Shown: positions 22,303 through 34,512, numbered from the stretch's first letter. The stretch is DNA of 64,000 nucleotides from Saccopteryx bilineata (GCF_036850765.1 NC_089493.1:129214239-129278238), one strand, 5' to 3'. Translations and numbers: made by a program. The notes: generated by a model not told the origin, from the sequence alone.

Positions 22303-23599
22303 ATAATATAATAACATTGCCTTTTATTAACATCTAAAGATATACTCCACATGAGAAAATGTTTCACATCAAAACTGTATTAATGAGAAAAATAAGAGGA
22401 TTCCTTCAAGATAAAACAGTCTAATTTCTCATTAGGATTTGTATAATTCACACAAAGTCAGACTATTATGTCTGGCAACACAAAATCCCGTCTGCATCTC
22501 TAATACGGACCCTGTAACCCTGAAAACAAAGACTAAGAGCACAGCAACAAGTCCTGAGGTAGTAATATGTCCTTTTGGCCCAAACCTCTGACCAATTTCT
22601 CATGCTTGGGTGGCTCCATTATGTCTGTAGTAACACTGATCAGCTGCCTGAAAGATCAAAGGCTTATGATCTCTTCAGGAAATGCTTTATTTCAAGGCAA
22701 ACTAATTCTTCTGGTCATTAAACCTTTAGTTGGATTAATTATGTTAAAATTTGTTGCCTGACATCTAACATGTCACTTGTGCACAGCTGCTATAGTTAAC
22801 ATCTGTCTGCTGCTGCTTGTTTCAGTTCACCCAAAGAGGCAAGGCACAATAGCAAATACACATCTAAAAATGTACTCGGATAGAAAATTGCCAAACCACT
22901 TAAGCAAATAGCACTTGACAGCAAAGAAAAAGATTCATGAACTATCTAATGCAAACACTGGCATACTTACAAAGTCCAAGGTTCACTGCTACCTAGTATC
23001 ACCCAAGCAAATTGGTTTCTTAAAATTTAGATCATTAGTAGTAAAATTAATTAGACTCCTTATTTTCTCCCACTAAACTCAGTTAATTATCCAACTTTAT
23101 ATTCCTACTATGAATATAGTGTATTTTTATACTTCATCCCACATCCATTCATCAGCCATCATCTCCAACACCCCCACTGTGGGCCAGGCACTGCGTTCTC
23201 CCTTAGTCACAACAATGGGTTCTATGAGAAGATAGTTCACTGAAAGGAGAAGAAAGCCATGTAATCAATCTCCCAGGCAATGAAATAGAAATACAAACTT
23301 CCTCACCAGAATTTGAAATCACAGCACTGTTGGTCACTTTTTTTAGAGTTACATATGCCAAAGTGCCAATCTTTCTGTGTGGGGCCTTCAAACAGCCTAC
23401 TTAACTTTATTCAAATGTTCAATATATACTTGATCTATGAAAATAACTAATAATGCTATTTTTTAAAAGGTAACAGTAGTATTAACATTTAATTTACTAG
23501 AGAGCAAACATTTAGTACATACAGTACTGTTATGTTATGTGAAGTAACGGTATGTTACTGTAATTTAACATCTACATTTATTAGTAACATACACTAATA
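22303..23599. other. Intronic DNA, nothing recognised
   Basis: 1.3 kb without recognisable repeats, open frames or RNA genes. GTAACATA/GTTATGT-type repeats near 23520-23620 are low complexity. Confidence 0.5.
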
Positions 23600-23825
23600 A
23601 GTGTTACATATAGTAAAAATTTACTCCCTACTGAGACTATATGCCAGGCAGAACTCTAAATGCTTGATTGTATCTCACTAAATCCTCACATAATCCCTAT
23701 GGGATTGGCATCATTAAAAATCCCATTTCACAAATGATAAAACTGAGGCTTGTAAGTATAAAGTACCTTACTCAAGATGACTTAGCTACAGAGAGCTGGG
23801 ACTTAAATCTGGATCTGGGTCTATC
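23600..23825 (+). repeat. MIR SINE
   Basis: The MIR core is readable: CTCACTAAATCCTCACATAA, ATCCCATTTCACAAATGATA, AACTGAGGCTTG, CAAGATGACTTAGCTACAGA. Ancient mammal-wide SINE, decayed. Confidence 0.75.
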
Positions 23826-23836
23826 TGGGTCTATCG

Positions 23837-25353
23837 CAGCGGTTCTCAAAGTGTGTGCCAGGGCACACTGGTGCACCCTATGGTATTCCACAGAAATATG
23901 TGCCTGTTGGGGACCAAAAAACCAACAGGGTTTTTGGAGTTTAGATTTTGGGGGGACAGAGGTGTGGGTAATTGGCTGTAAACTGACAGTCTGCCCAACC
24001 CCTCACCTCATTTGCCTGATTAGGTTGCAAAAGGCTGTTAAGCTGTGGTGCTGGATTGTTTACACTACCCCCCATGTTCCCCGGAAAGACTGGAGGCAAG
24101 TTTCTTCTATCCTTTGTTTGGTGTAAAGTTAAGATTTGCTAATGGCCTCAATTTGTCCTATAAATAAAGCAAGTTGTGGTTTTAGGGCACACTTTGTTCT
24201 TGCCAGCAGCAATTACAGGGCCCTTCCGACCATATTTTCTTTTTTTGGGGGGGGGCCGACCATATTTTCTTAATTCTGCATATTTTATTAATTCTGTACT
24301 GTTTCCACTCGGGACCTGGAGTTACCAGCTGCGCTGGTTCACGGCATGTGCTCAGATATAAAAATAAATATAGTTACTCTATTTCATTACGGAAATACCG
24401 CTTTTTGTTAACACATCATTATTATATTTATTATTAACACATCATTATATTATTTTTAGATAAATACACCCAAATAAAATGGATAGATTTCTCAAAAAGA
24501 AGCATGATATTGGAGAATCCAATTCTGGAAGTGAGCAAAAGTTAAATGTAAATAAAATAGGACTTGAAGGCTAATGGGCAGAATTTAATTTAAAGCATTT
24601 TCTATCACTTAACACTGAACAATACAATTGGATTATAAACCCATTCATGGAAGCTTCAAGTGATTTTGGTTTAACATTAACGGAAGAAGAACTGGCAGCT
24701 ATATCCACTGATCGTGGATTGATGATTAAACATAAGGAACTGTCTTCTGAAGCCTTTTGGATTTCTATAAAAGAATATGTGGCAATATCTAAAAAAGCTT
24801 TGAACATTTCACTACAATTTTCAACATCCTTTTTATGTGAATTGGGATTTTCTACCCTCAACACAATTAAAGAGTAAAAAGAGAGAAATTCTTCAATGTA
24901 TTAACAAGAAAATGAGAGTCTGCCTTTCAAATATATGCCCAAACACTGAAGAAATCACTAGAACACATCAGGCTCATGTTTCTCACAAACACAAGAATGA
25001 AAAAACTTAACACATTCACACCGGGACCTGCCAAATTTACTAAATCTTACTAAGAATATCTATATATATAAAAAGAGAACATTTTGTTTATTTTTTAACC
25101 TCTTGTTTATGAGTTCTAAAAAGCTTAACTCAAAAAATGTTACATAAAAATGTTTTTTAATGTCAGAATAAATTTAATTTTGTTGTATTTATTTCGTTTA
25201 ATTACCATAAAAGCATGCTTGCACTTTATATTTTTTCTTTAATATTTGACTTAATTATTATAATATATTTCTCAGAAATTTGAATATAGTGCACCTACAA
25301 TTATTTGTAGGATTTTAAATGTGCCCCGACTTCAGAAAGTCTGAGAACCACTG
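23837..25353 (+). mobile_element. hAT (Charlie/ZBED-like) transposon remnant
   Basis: Left end CAGCGGTTCTCAAAGTGTG and right end AAAGTCTGAGAACCACTG are inverted repeats. The flanking octamers GTCTATCG and GCCTAGAG match only 5 of 8, which fits an old insertion. The inside carries a rearranged transposase remnant. At 1.5 kb it is far shorter than an autonomous hAT, so it is an internal-deletion derivative. Confidence 0.75.
24480..25010 (+). pseudogene. hAT transposase remnant (start and C-terminal parts)
   Basis: ATGGATAGATTTCTCAAAAA (MDRFLKK...) gives a typical ZBED/Charlie transposase start. After a frameshift and internal deletion, the C-terminal dimerisation region follows at 24647-24877, with LNISLQFSTSFLCELGFSTL and LNTIKE readable. 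This corresponds to the hAT C-terminal motif (…LxF.T.YLCE.GFS.L). Stops follow in AAGAGTAAAAAG. It encodes no functional protein. Confidence 0.75.
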
Positions 25354-25522
25354 GCCTAGAGTCTGTGTTCTTTATTACCATAATTACTGCTTGACTTACA
25401 CTCATTCAACTTTAATTTCAGTCTGAAGTTTCTGAAAGTCTTAACAGGTCGGTTAATTTTTAGGACAAGTTTCTTCATTCAAAATGAACTACATTTACCT
25501 TGTCACATATAGAAGCAACACC

Positions 25523-27045
25523 TTAAGCTCTGGCCAGATAACTCAGTTGGTTCAAGCACCATCCCGACACACCAAGGTTGCGGGTTAATCTCCCATCAGG
25601 GCATGTCGGGAGCCGATCCACTAATGCTGGCTAACTAGGTCACAGCAGAAGAAGATCCACAATTGCTGGTTGACTGGTTGACAAAGTCACAGCAAAAGAA
25701 GATAGAGTCACCTCAGTAAAGACCAACAGCTGTGGGTTGACAAAGTCACTGCAAGGAAAGGCACAACGACACTCCCCCCTTTAATCTTTTGAATTAATCT
25801 GGCCTTATATGCCTTATATTCCCTTTTCTGGGTGTGTGCTATTATTTATGGCACAGGAATAATAGTACCGTGCTTTCCCTGTAGATTCGTAGTAATTTCT
25901 TTGGAAATGAGACAGAAGGTGTAAGTTCCACAGAAAAGCCTGTAAGCCCCTTGGACTGGGCTCATAAACATAAGAGGCTGGCTATGATATCCCTCATAAA
26001 GGGTTAAGTTTGTAGGAGAATTTCTTCTTATTAATCATGTTAGAAAGAATATAGTTAGAACTTAGCTAGTATATGAATATAGTAAATAAATAAAAGTTTA
26101 ACTAGACATTAGAATCTTAGGTAAAGTGTAGTGGAGTGGCCTGTTGGCGTGGCCTTGGATAGGAGTGCAGCTGGCTAGTAAAGGATGTTTTGTTAAGAGA
26201 CTTGTTTTATGACTAAAGGCAGTTACTAGGCTTTCTCAGTGAGACATTCTCATGAGATTTATATACTTTCCCAAGGTTTTTCGTTCAGATAATAAAGAGG
26301 AATATGGAAGAATCCATAGAAGCACTAGCAATTAATGCCTTCTGATATTATGATGCTACTAAGCTATCTTGCAGATGCACTCTATGTATCTTTAAGCAAA
26401 AGTTACTCTTGATGTTATGACAATTTCTTAATAAGCAAGCCTTTTGAAGTCTTGTGAAAAAAATTAGGACACTGCATGAACTCAAGGCCATTTGCCTGAG
26501 CAGGCGGTGGGCCTTTGCTAGTACTTAATGATTTCGTCTGCTAATCTCTCTCTGCGCCCTTAACTCACAACAGTAGAGTTATTAATTAGTACTAATCTTT
26601 TAGAAGTTTGTACCAATATTGTTATTGCTATTGTATAACTGTACTTTGAATAACTTACCACCTGATTTATAGTTTATAGATATGAATTAACTGTTATCTA
26701 GAAACATGTAACCATAGTGAAACAAAATACCATGTGACTGTAACTTAGTGTGTGTGCATAAAAAGAAAGCTAGACCAGCATTTGGTAGAGATGCCTGGCA
26801 GTAAATGCTAACTAGAGAATAAAGAGAAAGAAAAGAATTCGGCTCTCTCACTCCATTTTCGCCGACGCCGTCTCCTCCTGTGGGACCCCTGGATCCCCCC
26901 CCCCCCGGGGCTGGACCCCGGCAAGGGCACATACAAGAATCAACCCATGAATGCATTACTAAGCAGAACAACAAATTGAGATCTGTCTCTCTCTTTCTCT
27001 CCCCTCTGAAATAAATAAATAAATAAATACAATTTTAAAATAATC
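25523..27045 (+). repeat. Type D SINE split by an ERVK-type solo LTR
   Basis: The head (CTCTGGCCAGATAACTCAGT ... CATCAGGGCA) ends at 25603. The rest (AGGGCACATACAAGAATCAA ... AATAAATAAATA) resumes at 26924. Rejoining is exact once one copy of the AGGGCA duplication is counted. Confidence 0.85.
25604..26923 (+). mobile_element. ERVK (class II)-type solo LTR, 1320 bp
   Basis: Starts TGTCGGGAGCCGATCC and ends ACCCCGGCA, with a perfect 6-bp TSD AGGGCA (25598-25603 and 26924-26929). The 6-bp TSD and TGTCGGGAGCC start fit betaretrovirus-like (class II) ERVs. The 5' part contains degenerate tandem repeats of a CTGGTTGACAAAGTCACAGC-type unit. AATAAA lies near 26819. The second copy is at 50212-51549. 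Confidence 0.85.
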
Positions 27046-27182
27046 AACATTTTAAAGATTTTACTTGAAACTATAAAGCCTTACAAATTTAAATATTTGC
27101 ATAGGGGAAAAACCTGAATGAAAACCCTGAATCTCTATGGTAATGGGTCAAAGCTGGAAGAGACCTTGAGGGTCATCTAGTC

Positions 27183-27393
27183 CAGTAGTTTTCATTCTTT
27201 TTACACTTGATGACCAGTGAAAACAAGAGAACGATTTCAGGGACCGCTAAGGCAGAAATCACCCTGAGCATAAGCGAATTCAACTAAGATCAGGGTCTAT
27301 AATCTTCATACAACATCAGGGTGCTTAACTCTTTCACAGACGGTGTGAAAGCTCTGGCAGACTGCTCTACAGATTGGCAGTTGAAAAATACTG
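27183..27393 (-). mobile_element. Non-autonomous hAT MITE, family 1, second copy
   Basis: Reverse orientation relative to 6497-6681. GGCAGAAATCACCCTGAGCA, TAAGCGAATTCAA and ACAACATCAGGG match that copy's complement. The flanks ATCTAGTC and ATCTAGTA form an 8-bp TSD with one mismatch. Confidence 0.8.
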
Positions 27394-27598
27394 ATCTAGT
27401 ACTTCAGTTTAGGAATAATGAAACAGAGACCTTTTAAACACCTATACTCAATTTAATCTACCACACACCCAATCCAGAAACATGTAGGTGAACCCCAGTT
27501 CTTTTTAATTCATCATTTAAAATAAATAATCTTATATTTCAATATCATACAGAGCATGACATTCATTTCTGAAGCACTGTAAGAAAATAAAAGCTCAT

Positions 27599-27908
27599 GC
27601 CTGACCAGGCGGTGGCACAGTAGAGCGTTGGACTGGGATGTGGAAGGACCCAGGTTCGAGACCCCAGGTTGACAGCTTGAGTATGGGTTCATCTGGTTTG
27701 AGCAAAAAGCTCACCAGCTTGGACCCAAGGTCGCTGGTTACTTGGTCTGCTGAAGACCCACGGTCAAGGCACATATGAGAAAGCAATAAATGAACTAAGG
27801 TGCCACAACGAAAAACTGATGATTGATGCTTCTCATCTCTCTCCGTTCCTGTCTGTCCGTCCCTATCTATCCTTCTGACTCTCTGTCCCTGTAAAAAAAA
27901 GAAAAAAG
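27599..27908 (+). repeat. SINE type C
   Basis: GCCTGACCAGGCGGTGGCAC head, B box GGTTCGAGACCCC, type C body, A-rich tail. AGAAAATAAAAGCTCA flanks both sides as TSD. About 20 bp of the middle of the body are missing. Confidence 0.9.
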
Positions 27909-28167
27909 AAAATAAAAGCTCACAAAATCCTCCAGCTTAGGAGTCACACTGCCTTGGTTCTTCAGCAGGTCTGGGATCTGAACACCTGGCCAAACTCATC
28001 CGAGTAAATGAGAAAATCAAGAGTCAGCAGAGTTAAAAAAAAACTTGCCTATGATCACACCCCTAAAGAATAAATGGACTGGGATTCAACCCCAGAAGAG
28101 TCTGTGTAGCGCGCAACTTCAGCCGTCACTGACTGTATTAAATGAAATAAGGCTGACAAAGTTCTTT

Positions 28168-28334
28168 TCTATTATTATTAATTTTAGAGAGGAAAGAAGA
28201 AACATCAATTTGTTGTTCCACTCATTCACGCATTCACTGGCTGACACTTGTTTGTGCCCAGACCAGGGATCGAACCCAGAACTTTGGCGTATCCGAACAA
28301 GGCTCTAACCAACTCCCCTACCTGGCCAGAGCCA
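28168..28334 (-). repeat. Older tRNA-SINE, type D
   Basis: Reverse copy: TTAGAGAGGAAAGAAGAAAC, CATTCACTGGCTGACACTTG, CCAGACCAGGGATCGAACCC, ending CTAACCAACTCCCCTACC. The B-box complement GATCGAACCC is intact. Confidence 0.78.
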
Positions 28335-28805
28335 AGCTGATATAGTTCTTAGCAGAGTTCCAGTCACACATGCATTGTATCAATGTTTGCTTTGACAGAA
28401 GTTAGAAGGGTCCTGTTCAAGCTGGAAAACATACTAATATACTCCACTGCCAAACTCTGGCGGAATGTGAGCAGAAATGAGAAAGGAATATGCTGTCAGA
28501 AATCAGTCTCACATCTACAGACGTTCTCTACTTCTTTCCTCCCAGGAGTTTTGATATCTCTGTCTTTTAAAACCAATCCCTTCCTGTCTGCGAGAGCCCA
28601 CTTGCAGTTAATTCACACCCCCCTCGTATCACTGAGCAAAAGTTAATGCTTCTAGAACTCTAAACAAAGACACCCCTAAAATGACAATTTTTAAAAGTCT
28701 AATAAATATATTCTAATTCAAGAAAAAATAAAGAGAAAGAAAACACAAACTCCATGACATGAAGCCAGACTATTGTAGGGTTATTACCAATTAAAATATT
28801 GAATC
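28335..28805. other. Intronic DNA, nothing recognised
   Basis: No recognisable feature. Confidence 0.5.
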
Positions 28806-28992
28806 TGCCTGACCTGTGGTGGCACAGTGGATAAAGCATCAACCTGGAAACGCTGAGGTTGCCGGTTCAAAACCCTGGGCTTGCCTGGTCAAGGCACATA
28901 TGGGAGTTGATGCTTCCTGCTTTCTCTCTCTCTCTCTCTCCCTCTCCTCTCTATAATGAATAAATAAAATCTTAAAAAAAAAAAGTTAAAAA
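28806..28992 (+). repeat. SINE type B
   Basis: GCCTGACCTGTGGTGGCACA head, decayed B box GGTTCAAAACCC, GGCACATATGGGAGTTGATG, CT tract, AATGAATAAATAAAA tail. Confidence 0.88.
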
Positions 28993-29118
28993 AATAAAAT
29001 CTTGAATCTAATTATGTTACAGAAAGCTAAAAAATAAAAATAAAAAAGCATCCTTACCTATGTGGATTCAACCATAAATAATGGCCATTTTTTCCTTGAA
29101 TTAAATGTACGTACATTT

Positions 29119-29147
29119 GTGCTTGCTTCAGAAGCACATATACTAAA
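29119..29147 (+). pseudogene. RNU6 pseudogene: U6 snRNA 5' fragment (tailless retropseudogene)
   Basis: GTGCTTGCTTCAGAAGCACA followed by TATACTAAA matches the first 29 nt of U6 snRNA with three substitutions (from memory of U6). A perfect 15-bp duplication AAATGTACGTACATT lies at 29103-29117 and 29145-29159. The last A's of the fragment overlap the second copy. There is no poly-A tail. This fits a 3'-truncated, tailless retropseudogene made by L1 machinery. It cannot encode a functional U6. Confidence 0.8.
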
Positions 29148-29253
29148 TGTACGTACATTCATTTAGGTCAACTACAAACTCAGCTTCACTTCACCAGACA
29201 TGTCATTTCAAGGAAAAGGCTGCATTACGCTATATTTAGAATATATACCACTG

Positions 29254-29499
29254 GCCCTGGTCAGTGATATATGGGCTCCTGGGTTCGATTCCCCCGCAGG
29301 GCACACAGGAGAAAGGAACCATCTGCTTCTTTCTCCCCTCCATCTCCCCATCCCACAGCCAGTGGCTAGGCTGGTCCTAGCGCTTCAGGTACTAAAAATA
29401 GCTTAGTACTTGAGCATCAGGCCAAGACCAGGCTGCCAAGTGGATCCCAGTCGGGGCGCACACATGCGGGAGTCTGTTTCACTATCTCCCTTCCTCTCA

Positions 29500-29532
<33 letters not shown>
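29254..29532 (+). repeat. SINE type A, diverged, with shortened head
   Basis: GGCCCTGGTCAGTGATATAT is followed by a B-box-like GGGTTCGATTCCCC, a shortened body, then TGGATCCCAGTCGGGGCGCA and a long poly-A. The A-box region is partly deleted. Confidence 0.75.
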
Positions 29533-29534
<2 letters not shown>

Positions 29535-30727
29535 AAATATTACTGAGACCAGCCAGGTAAGGCTCTGAAGGCCTATGCAGAAACCTTGACTTAGTTGCTA
29601 AAAAAACCCCTACAATTTTGCTGTATTATCAATCATTGAAAAATGCTATGCCAGCAGAGATTACACGTGTTAAGATAAAGAATCTCTCACCTATGGTGCC
29701 AAATGAAACTATGCTATTTCCACAAACCGAGTAGCTGAAATTAGTACAGTATAAGGCTTAAGTCATATTGTTAACACGCAAACTAAACGCTGGTAAGACA
29801 AATCAGCTAACTGCATCCTGCCATCATGCTTTGGGGGAAAGAGGAAAAATGCCCAATATACTTAACACATTCAATACTACAGACAGAAAAATGTTTCCTT
29901 CCTAACCCCTGCAGTGACAATTCACAGCCATCAAGCATACACAGGATTTGATTGGTATAATCTGGTACAACACATACTTATATTTAACCAATGATGCTTT
30001 TTAAAATCTTTTAGTAGATATATTTTCACTGTAATCTTCAGCATTTTAAGCCTACATTCTACTTATGAATGCTTAATTCCACTGGCTCTATCATTGATCT
30101 TTTTTTAGACGAAAGTCATTTTCATTTCAGCTATTTCAACAAGAGCTATTTTAAATTGTTCTAGCATAACAAAAAAACACTGATGGACTGGCAAAAATAA
30201 ACTATAGTTCATTATCTATTAGTGACTCCCCATTCTTTTCTATAAAAGGATTTTTAAACCTCTTAAAGGTTAGTTCCACAAGAGCAGAAACCAGTTCTCA
30301 GTAACTTGAAAGATCCATGCAGCAGCTGATCGATCACACGCGCCTTCAACTATCAGAACCTTTTCAGTCCAGAACAGATCCCACCGTGACTCCCCACCAT
30401 TTCGCCTTCTCTAAGGAGCTTCAGTTCAAAACCGAATTCTCCCGTTTCCACTGGACCCTGTACGCATCCCCGGTACCACTTCCATGCTCCACAGAAAGAA
30501 CCTTTCTTCTGACTTGAAACTTTTAGATGTTAAAAACCCGCTTCTTCTGCCTCCCTCGCTGCAGCCCCTGCCCTCACCCCGTCCAACGCAGTGAGCTGTG
30601 CCCCTGCGTCACGAAGGCCCAGCTCAGGACCCCTCCTAACACATCCTGCACACTGCAAACCCACCTTGCACCCGGCTTCCTGCAGGACTCCCCTGCCGCA
30701 CCCAGCTACCCTTTTTTGCCTGATAAA
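29533..30727. other. Intronic DNA, nothing recognised
   Basis: 1.2 kb without recognisable repeats. The 30300-30720 part is richer in C and approaches the NPTN CpG island, but no exon was recognised. Confidence 0.5.
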
Positions 30728-31288
30728 TACCGTATTTCCCCATGTATAACACGATACCATGTATAAGACGCACCTTAATTTGGGGGCCTTTATGTATTAA
30801 AGTTACTGAACTTGGCCTGACCTGTGGTGGCGCAGTGGATAAAGCGTCGACCTGGAAATGCTGAGGTCGCCAGTTCAAAACCCTGGGCTTGCCTGGTCAA
30901 GGCACATATGGGAGTTGATGCCTCCAGCTCCTCCCCCCTTCTCTCTCTCTCTGTCTCTGTCTCTCCTCTCTCTCCCTCTCTGTCTCTCTCTCTCTCTCCT
31001 CTCTAAAAATGAATAAATAAAAAAATAAAATAAAATAAAAAAAATAAAGTTACTGAACTCAAGTTTTATTCATCATAAAATTCATACAACTCATCACTGT
31101 CAAAACTCCCACCCATTAGCTTGTCCACATCTGTCTGATGACGAATCAGTTTTCAATAATGAGTGCAAAAACAAGCGCGAAAAAGCAGGATATGCAAGTA
31201 AAAAATCTTACAACCGTAAAGACGCACTCAGTTTTTAGACTCAAAATTTTTCAGGAAAAATGCTTCTTATACATAGGGAAATACGGTA
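30728..31288 (-). mobile_element. Tc1/mariner (pogo-like) DNA element, copy 2
   Basis: The left end TACCGTATTTCCCCATGTAT and right end ACATAGGGAAATACGGTA are inverted repeats bounded by TA, matching copy 1 at 11527. On the minus strand an acidic tail (SFDSDELYEFYDE, then stop) is readable around 31060-31100. A type B SINE is nested inside. Confidence 0.68.
30814..31044 (+). repeat. SINE type B nested in the mariner-type element
   Basis: GCCTGACCTGTGGTGGCGCA head, CT tract and AATAAATAAAA tail. AAAGTTACTGAACT flanks both sides as TSD. Young. Confidence 0.92.
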
Positions 31289-31508
31289 GTCCCCCGCCTC
31301 AGTCAAGGCCCTTGCTCCCCACCCTCTCCTTATTTAGGAGCTCCCTCTGGCTCCCCCAGCCACGACCCTTGAATGCCCTGCACGTTTCCCCCGCCCCCCC
31401 CCCAGCACGCTCCGCGCCGCCGCCGCTTCCTTCGCAGACCCCTCACTGTAGTCAGCCTGCACCTCCGCTCCCCAACCACCTCTCCCTCCTCCTCCCCCTC
31501 CCACACTA

Positions 31509-32294
<786 letters not shown>

Positions 32295-32370
32295 TCAACT
32301 AATGCTCCCGCCCCCTCGGGGTTTTTGTCCCCGCCCCTGCACGGGCTGATTGGCCAAGCTCGAGGTGGGT

Positions 32371-32399
32371 CACGTGCCAAGGGCGCTTCTGTGCACGTG
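32371..32399. promoter_or_regulatory. Pair of CACGTG E-boxes
   Basis: CACGTG at 32371-32376 (in GGGTCACGTGCC, resembling a CLEAR/USF site) and at 32394-32399 (GTGCACGTGATG). They are about 320-350 bp upstream of the NPTN ATG. Confidence 0.6.
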
Positions 32400-32420
32400 A
32401 TGGAGCGAGGTGGATGTTCT

Positions 32421-32879
32421 GCTAGCTCCTGGGTTCAGGGGACACTGGGGAGTATGTGTCCAGCTCAGCTAGTGCCTGTGTGACGCGGGAGCGCCGGGGA
32501 TTAACAGGAAGCTTTCCTTCAGCCACCCTGCCTTTTGGTCCTGGGAACTCCTGGCTGCGGAATGTGACACACCCTGCCTCTGATGCCTTTTTTCCCTTGT
32601 CCCCAAGGAAACCCTGCTATTTCTTGTTTCTGGACTTTGACCTTAGACCCCTGCTGGCCTCTAGTTCCTTCTTTTACCTGCTGTTTTAACTTTCCAGGCT
32701 AAATGATAACACTCCCCATGCCCGGTATTATTTTGAGCTTTTTCTGCCTGTACACCTGCTTCCTCCGCTTGAGATGACCTCACCCTTCTATTTGCCCCTG
32801 CCCTGTTTAGGCCTTATTTACCTTCATAAAAATCCCAGGGCCTGAAGTTTAACCTAATTGCTAGTTAGAATCTGAATTC
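32421..32879. other. NPTN upstream flank, no element recognised
   Basis: CpG density falls off and the sequence becomes T/C-rich. No gene on the plus strand was recognised, so there is no evidence of a divergent partner gene. Confidence 0.5.
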
Positions 32880-33015
32880 TACAAGGAAGTCATTATGTAT
32901 TAATTCATAAGACGAATCCTCAGAAGCATTTTCATGCAGCAAACGTTTACTGACTACCTGCTGTGTACCAGGTTTTCATACCTGCTGTGAACCCCAGATG
33001 AAAACAGGGTCCCCA
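32880..33015 (+). repeat. Possible L2/MIR fragment
   Basis: CATGCAGCAAACGTTTACTG, ACTACCTGCTGTGTACCAGG and ACAGGGTCCCCACTCACAAT resemble the L2 3' region or a MIR relative. Decayed. Confidence 0.5.
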
Positions 33016-33144
33016 CTCACAATCTAGTCCATCAGAAGAGCGAGGAAGAGGATAAATGACCTACAAAGTAAGACAGACACCAGCACAGTGCTCCAGCAAT
33101 GTCATTGCTACTGTTTGCAAGGAACTTTGGGAAATGCTCTTTTT

Positions 33145-33484
33145 TTTTTTTTTTTTTCCAGAGACAGAGAGAGAGTCAGAGAGAGGGATAGATAGAGACA
33201 GACAGACAGGAACGGAGAGAAATGAGAAGCATCAATCATCAGTTTTTCGTTGGGACATCTTAGTTGTTCATTGATTGTTTTCTCATATGTGCCTTGACCT
33301 TGGGCCTTCAGCAAACCAAGTAACCCCTTGCTCAAGCCAGTGACCTTAGGCCCAACCTGGTGAGCTTTTGCTCAAACTATCAATAGATGAGCCTGCACTC
33401 AAGCTGGTGACCTCGGGGTCTTGAACCTGGGTCTTTCGCATCCCAGTCCGACACTCTATCCACTGCGCCACTGCCTGGTCAGGC
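33145..33484 (-). repeat. SINE type C
   Basis: Reverse copy: T-tract, GACAGAGAGAGAGTCAGAGA, body, then CTATCCACTGCGCCACTGCC and TGGTCAGGC. TSD GGGAAATGYTCTTTTT lies at about 33129 and from 33485 with one mismatch. Confidence 0.92.
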
Positions 33485-33660
33485 GGGAAATGTTCTTTTT
33501 ATGGGTATTTTTTTTGTCCTACCCATAGCACTGTTATTCTATAGTTGGCAAAGGAGTTCCTGTGGCTTAGCTTATCCCTGACTCAAAGCGCACATCCTGG
33601 GGTGAGTTTGTGGAGTGAAACTGAGAGGAGCAGTTAAAAGTCCTGATGATCTGAGAGCTG

Positions 33661-34098
33661 GAGAATCTAGAGGTAGGAACAGTCACCACCATCCTCACAG
33701 AGAATCTAGAGGAAGGGACAGTCACCACCACCCTCACAGAGAATGTAGAGGAAGAAGCATTCACCAGGACCCTTGCAGAGAAGCTAGAGGAAGGAGCAGT
33801 CACCACCACCCTCATAGAGAATCTGGAAGAAAGGGCCTGACCTGTGGTGGCGCAGTGGATAAAGCGTCGACCTGGAAACGCTGAGGTCGCCGGTTCGAAA
33901 CCCTGGGCTTGCCTGGTCAAGGCACATATGGGAGTTGATGCTTCCAGCTCCTCCCCCCTTCTCTCTATCTCTCTCTCCTCTCTCTCCTCCCTCTCTCTCT
34001 CTCTCTCTCTCTCTTTCCTCTCTAAAAATGAATAAATAAAAAAAAATAATTTAAAAAAATAAAAAAATAAAAAGAAAGCATTCACCATGACCCTCACA
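33661..34098 (+). repeat. 39-bp minisatellite interrupted by a SINE
   Basis: Four complete 39-bp units (starts 33661, 33700, 33739, 33778) begin GAGAATCTAGAGG and end CACCCTCACA. A fifth unit (17 bp at 33817, the remainder at about 34076-34098) is split by a type B SINE. The unit length is divisible by three, so one frame is open through the array (13-residue repeat rich in S, R and H), but nothing suggests translation. Confidence 0.85.
33834..34075 (+). repeat. SINE type B inside the minisatellite
   Basis: GGCCTGACCTGTGGTGGCGC head, intact B box GGTTCGAAACCC, CT tract and A-rich tail. The short duplication AAGAAAG is on both sides. Confidence 0.9.
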
Positions 34099-34384
34099 TG
34101 CTCAAGTCAAAGTAGTAACAAGTTTGCTACATGAACTTGGACTGCTGGTGGTTCCAGAGTCCAAGTTCTAGCCAGCACCAGGACTACAACAATGGCATGT
34201 TGTTAATGGAAATGAAAACTATATTCTTCACGACCTCGGGTGTATGAGTGACAAGAACCTTCTCATGGGAAAAGGTTGGACAAAAGCCATTCTGCAGACA
34301 GCCCTCTTTATAGAAGACTCCAGAGCCACTTGTGATGAAAGTGAGATTTTCAGCTGATGGAAATTTTTGGTTGGATGCAACCAT
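34099..34384. other. Intergenic DNA, nothing recognised
   Basis: No recognisable feature. Confidence 0.45.
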
Positions 34385-34512
34385 TCTGCCTCATAACAGT
34401 AGCTAACATCCCTATTTGATCCTTACAACAAGGGAGCCTTACAAAATGGTTATGCTCATTTTGTAAGTAGGGAAACTGAGGCTAAGTGAGGTATGACTTG
34501 CCCAGGATTTGA
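34385..34512 (+). repeat. MIR SINE fragment
   Basis: ATAACAGTAGCTAACATCCC and GTAGGGAAACTGAGGCTAAG with CTTGCCCAGGATTTGAG show the MIR core. Confidence 0.7.

Noticed and set aside
33739..33816. CRISPR-like direct repeats
   Set aside because: Units are contiguous with no spacers, and this is a vertebrate nuclear genome.
33615..33884. Repetitive protein encoded by the minisatellite
   Set aside because: The 39-bp unit keeps one frame open trivially; there is no conserved start, splice or codon signal.
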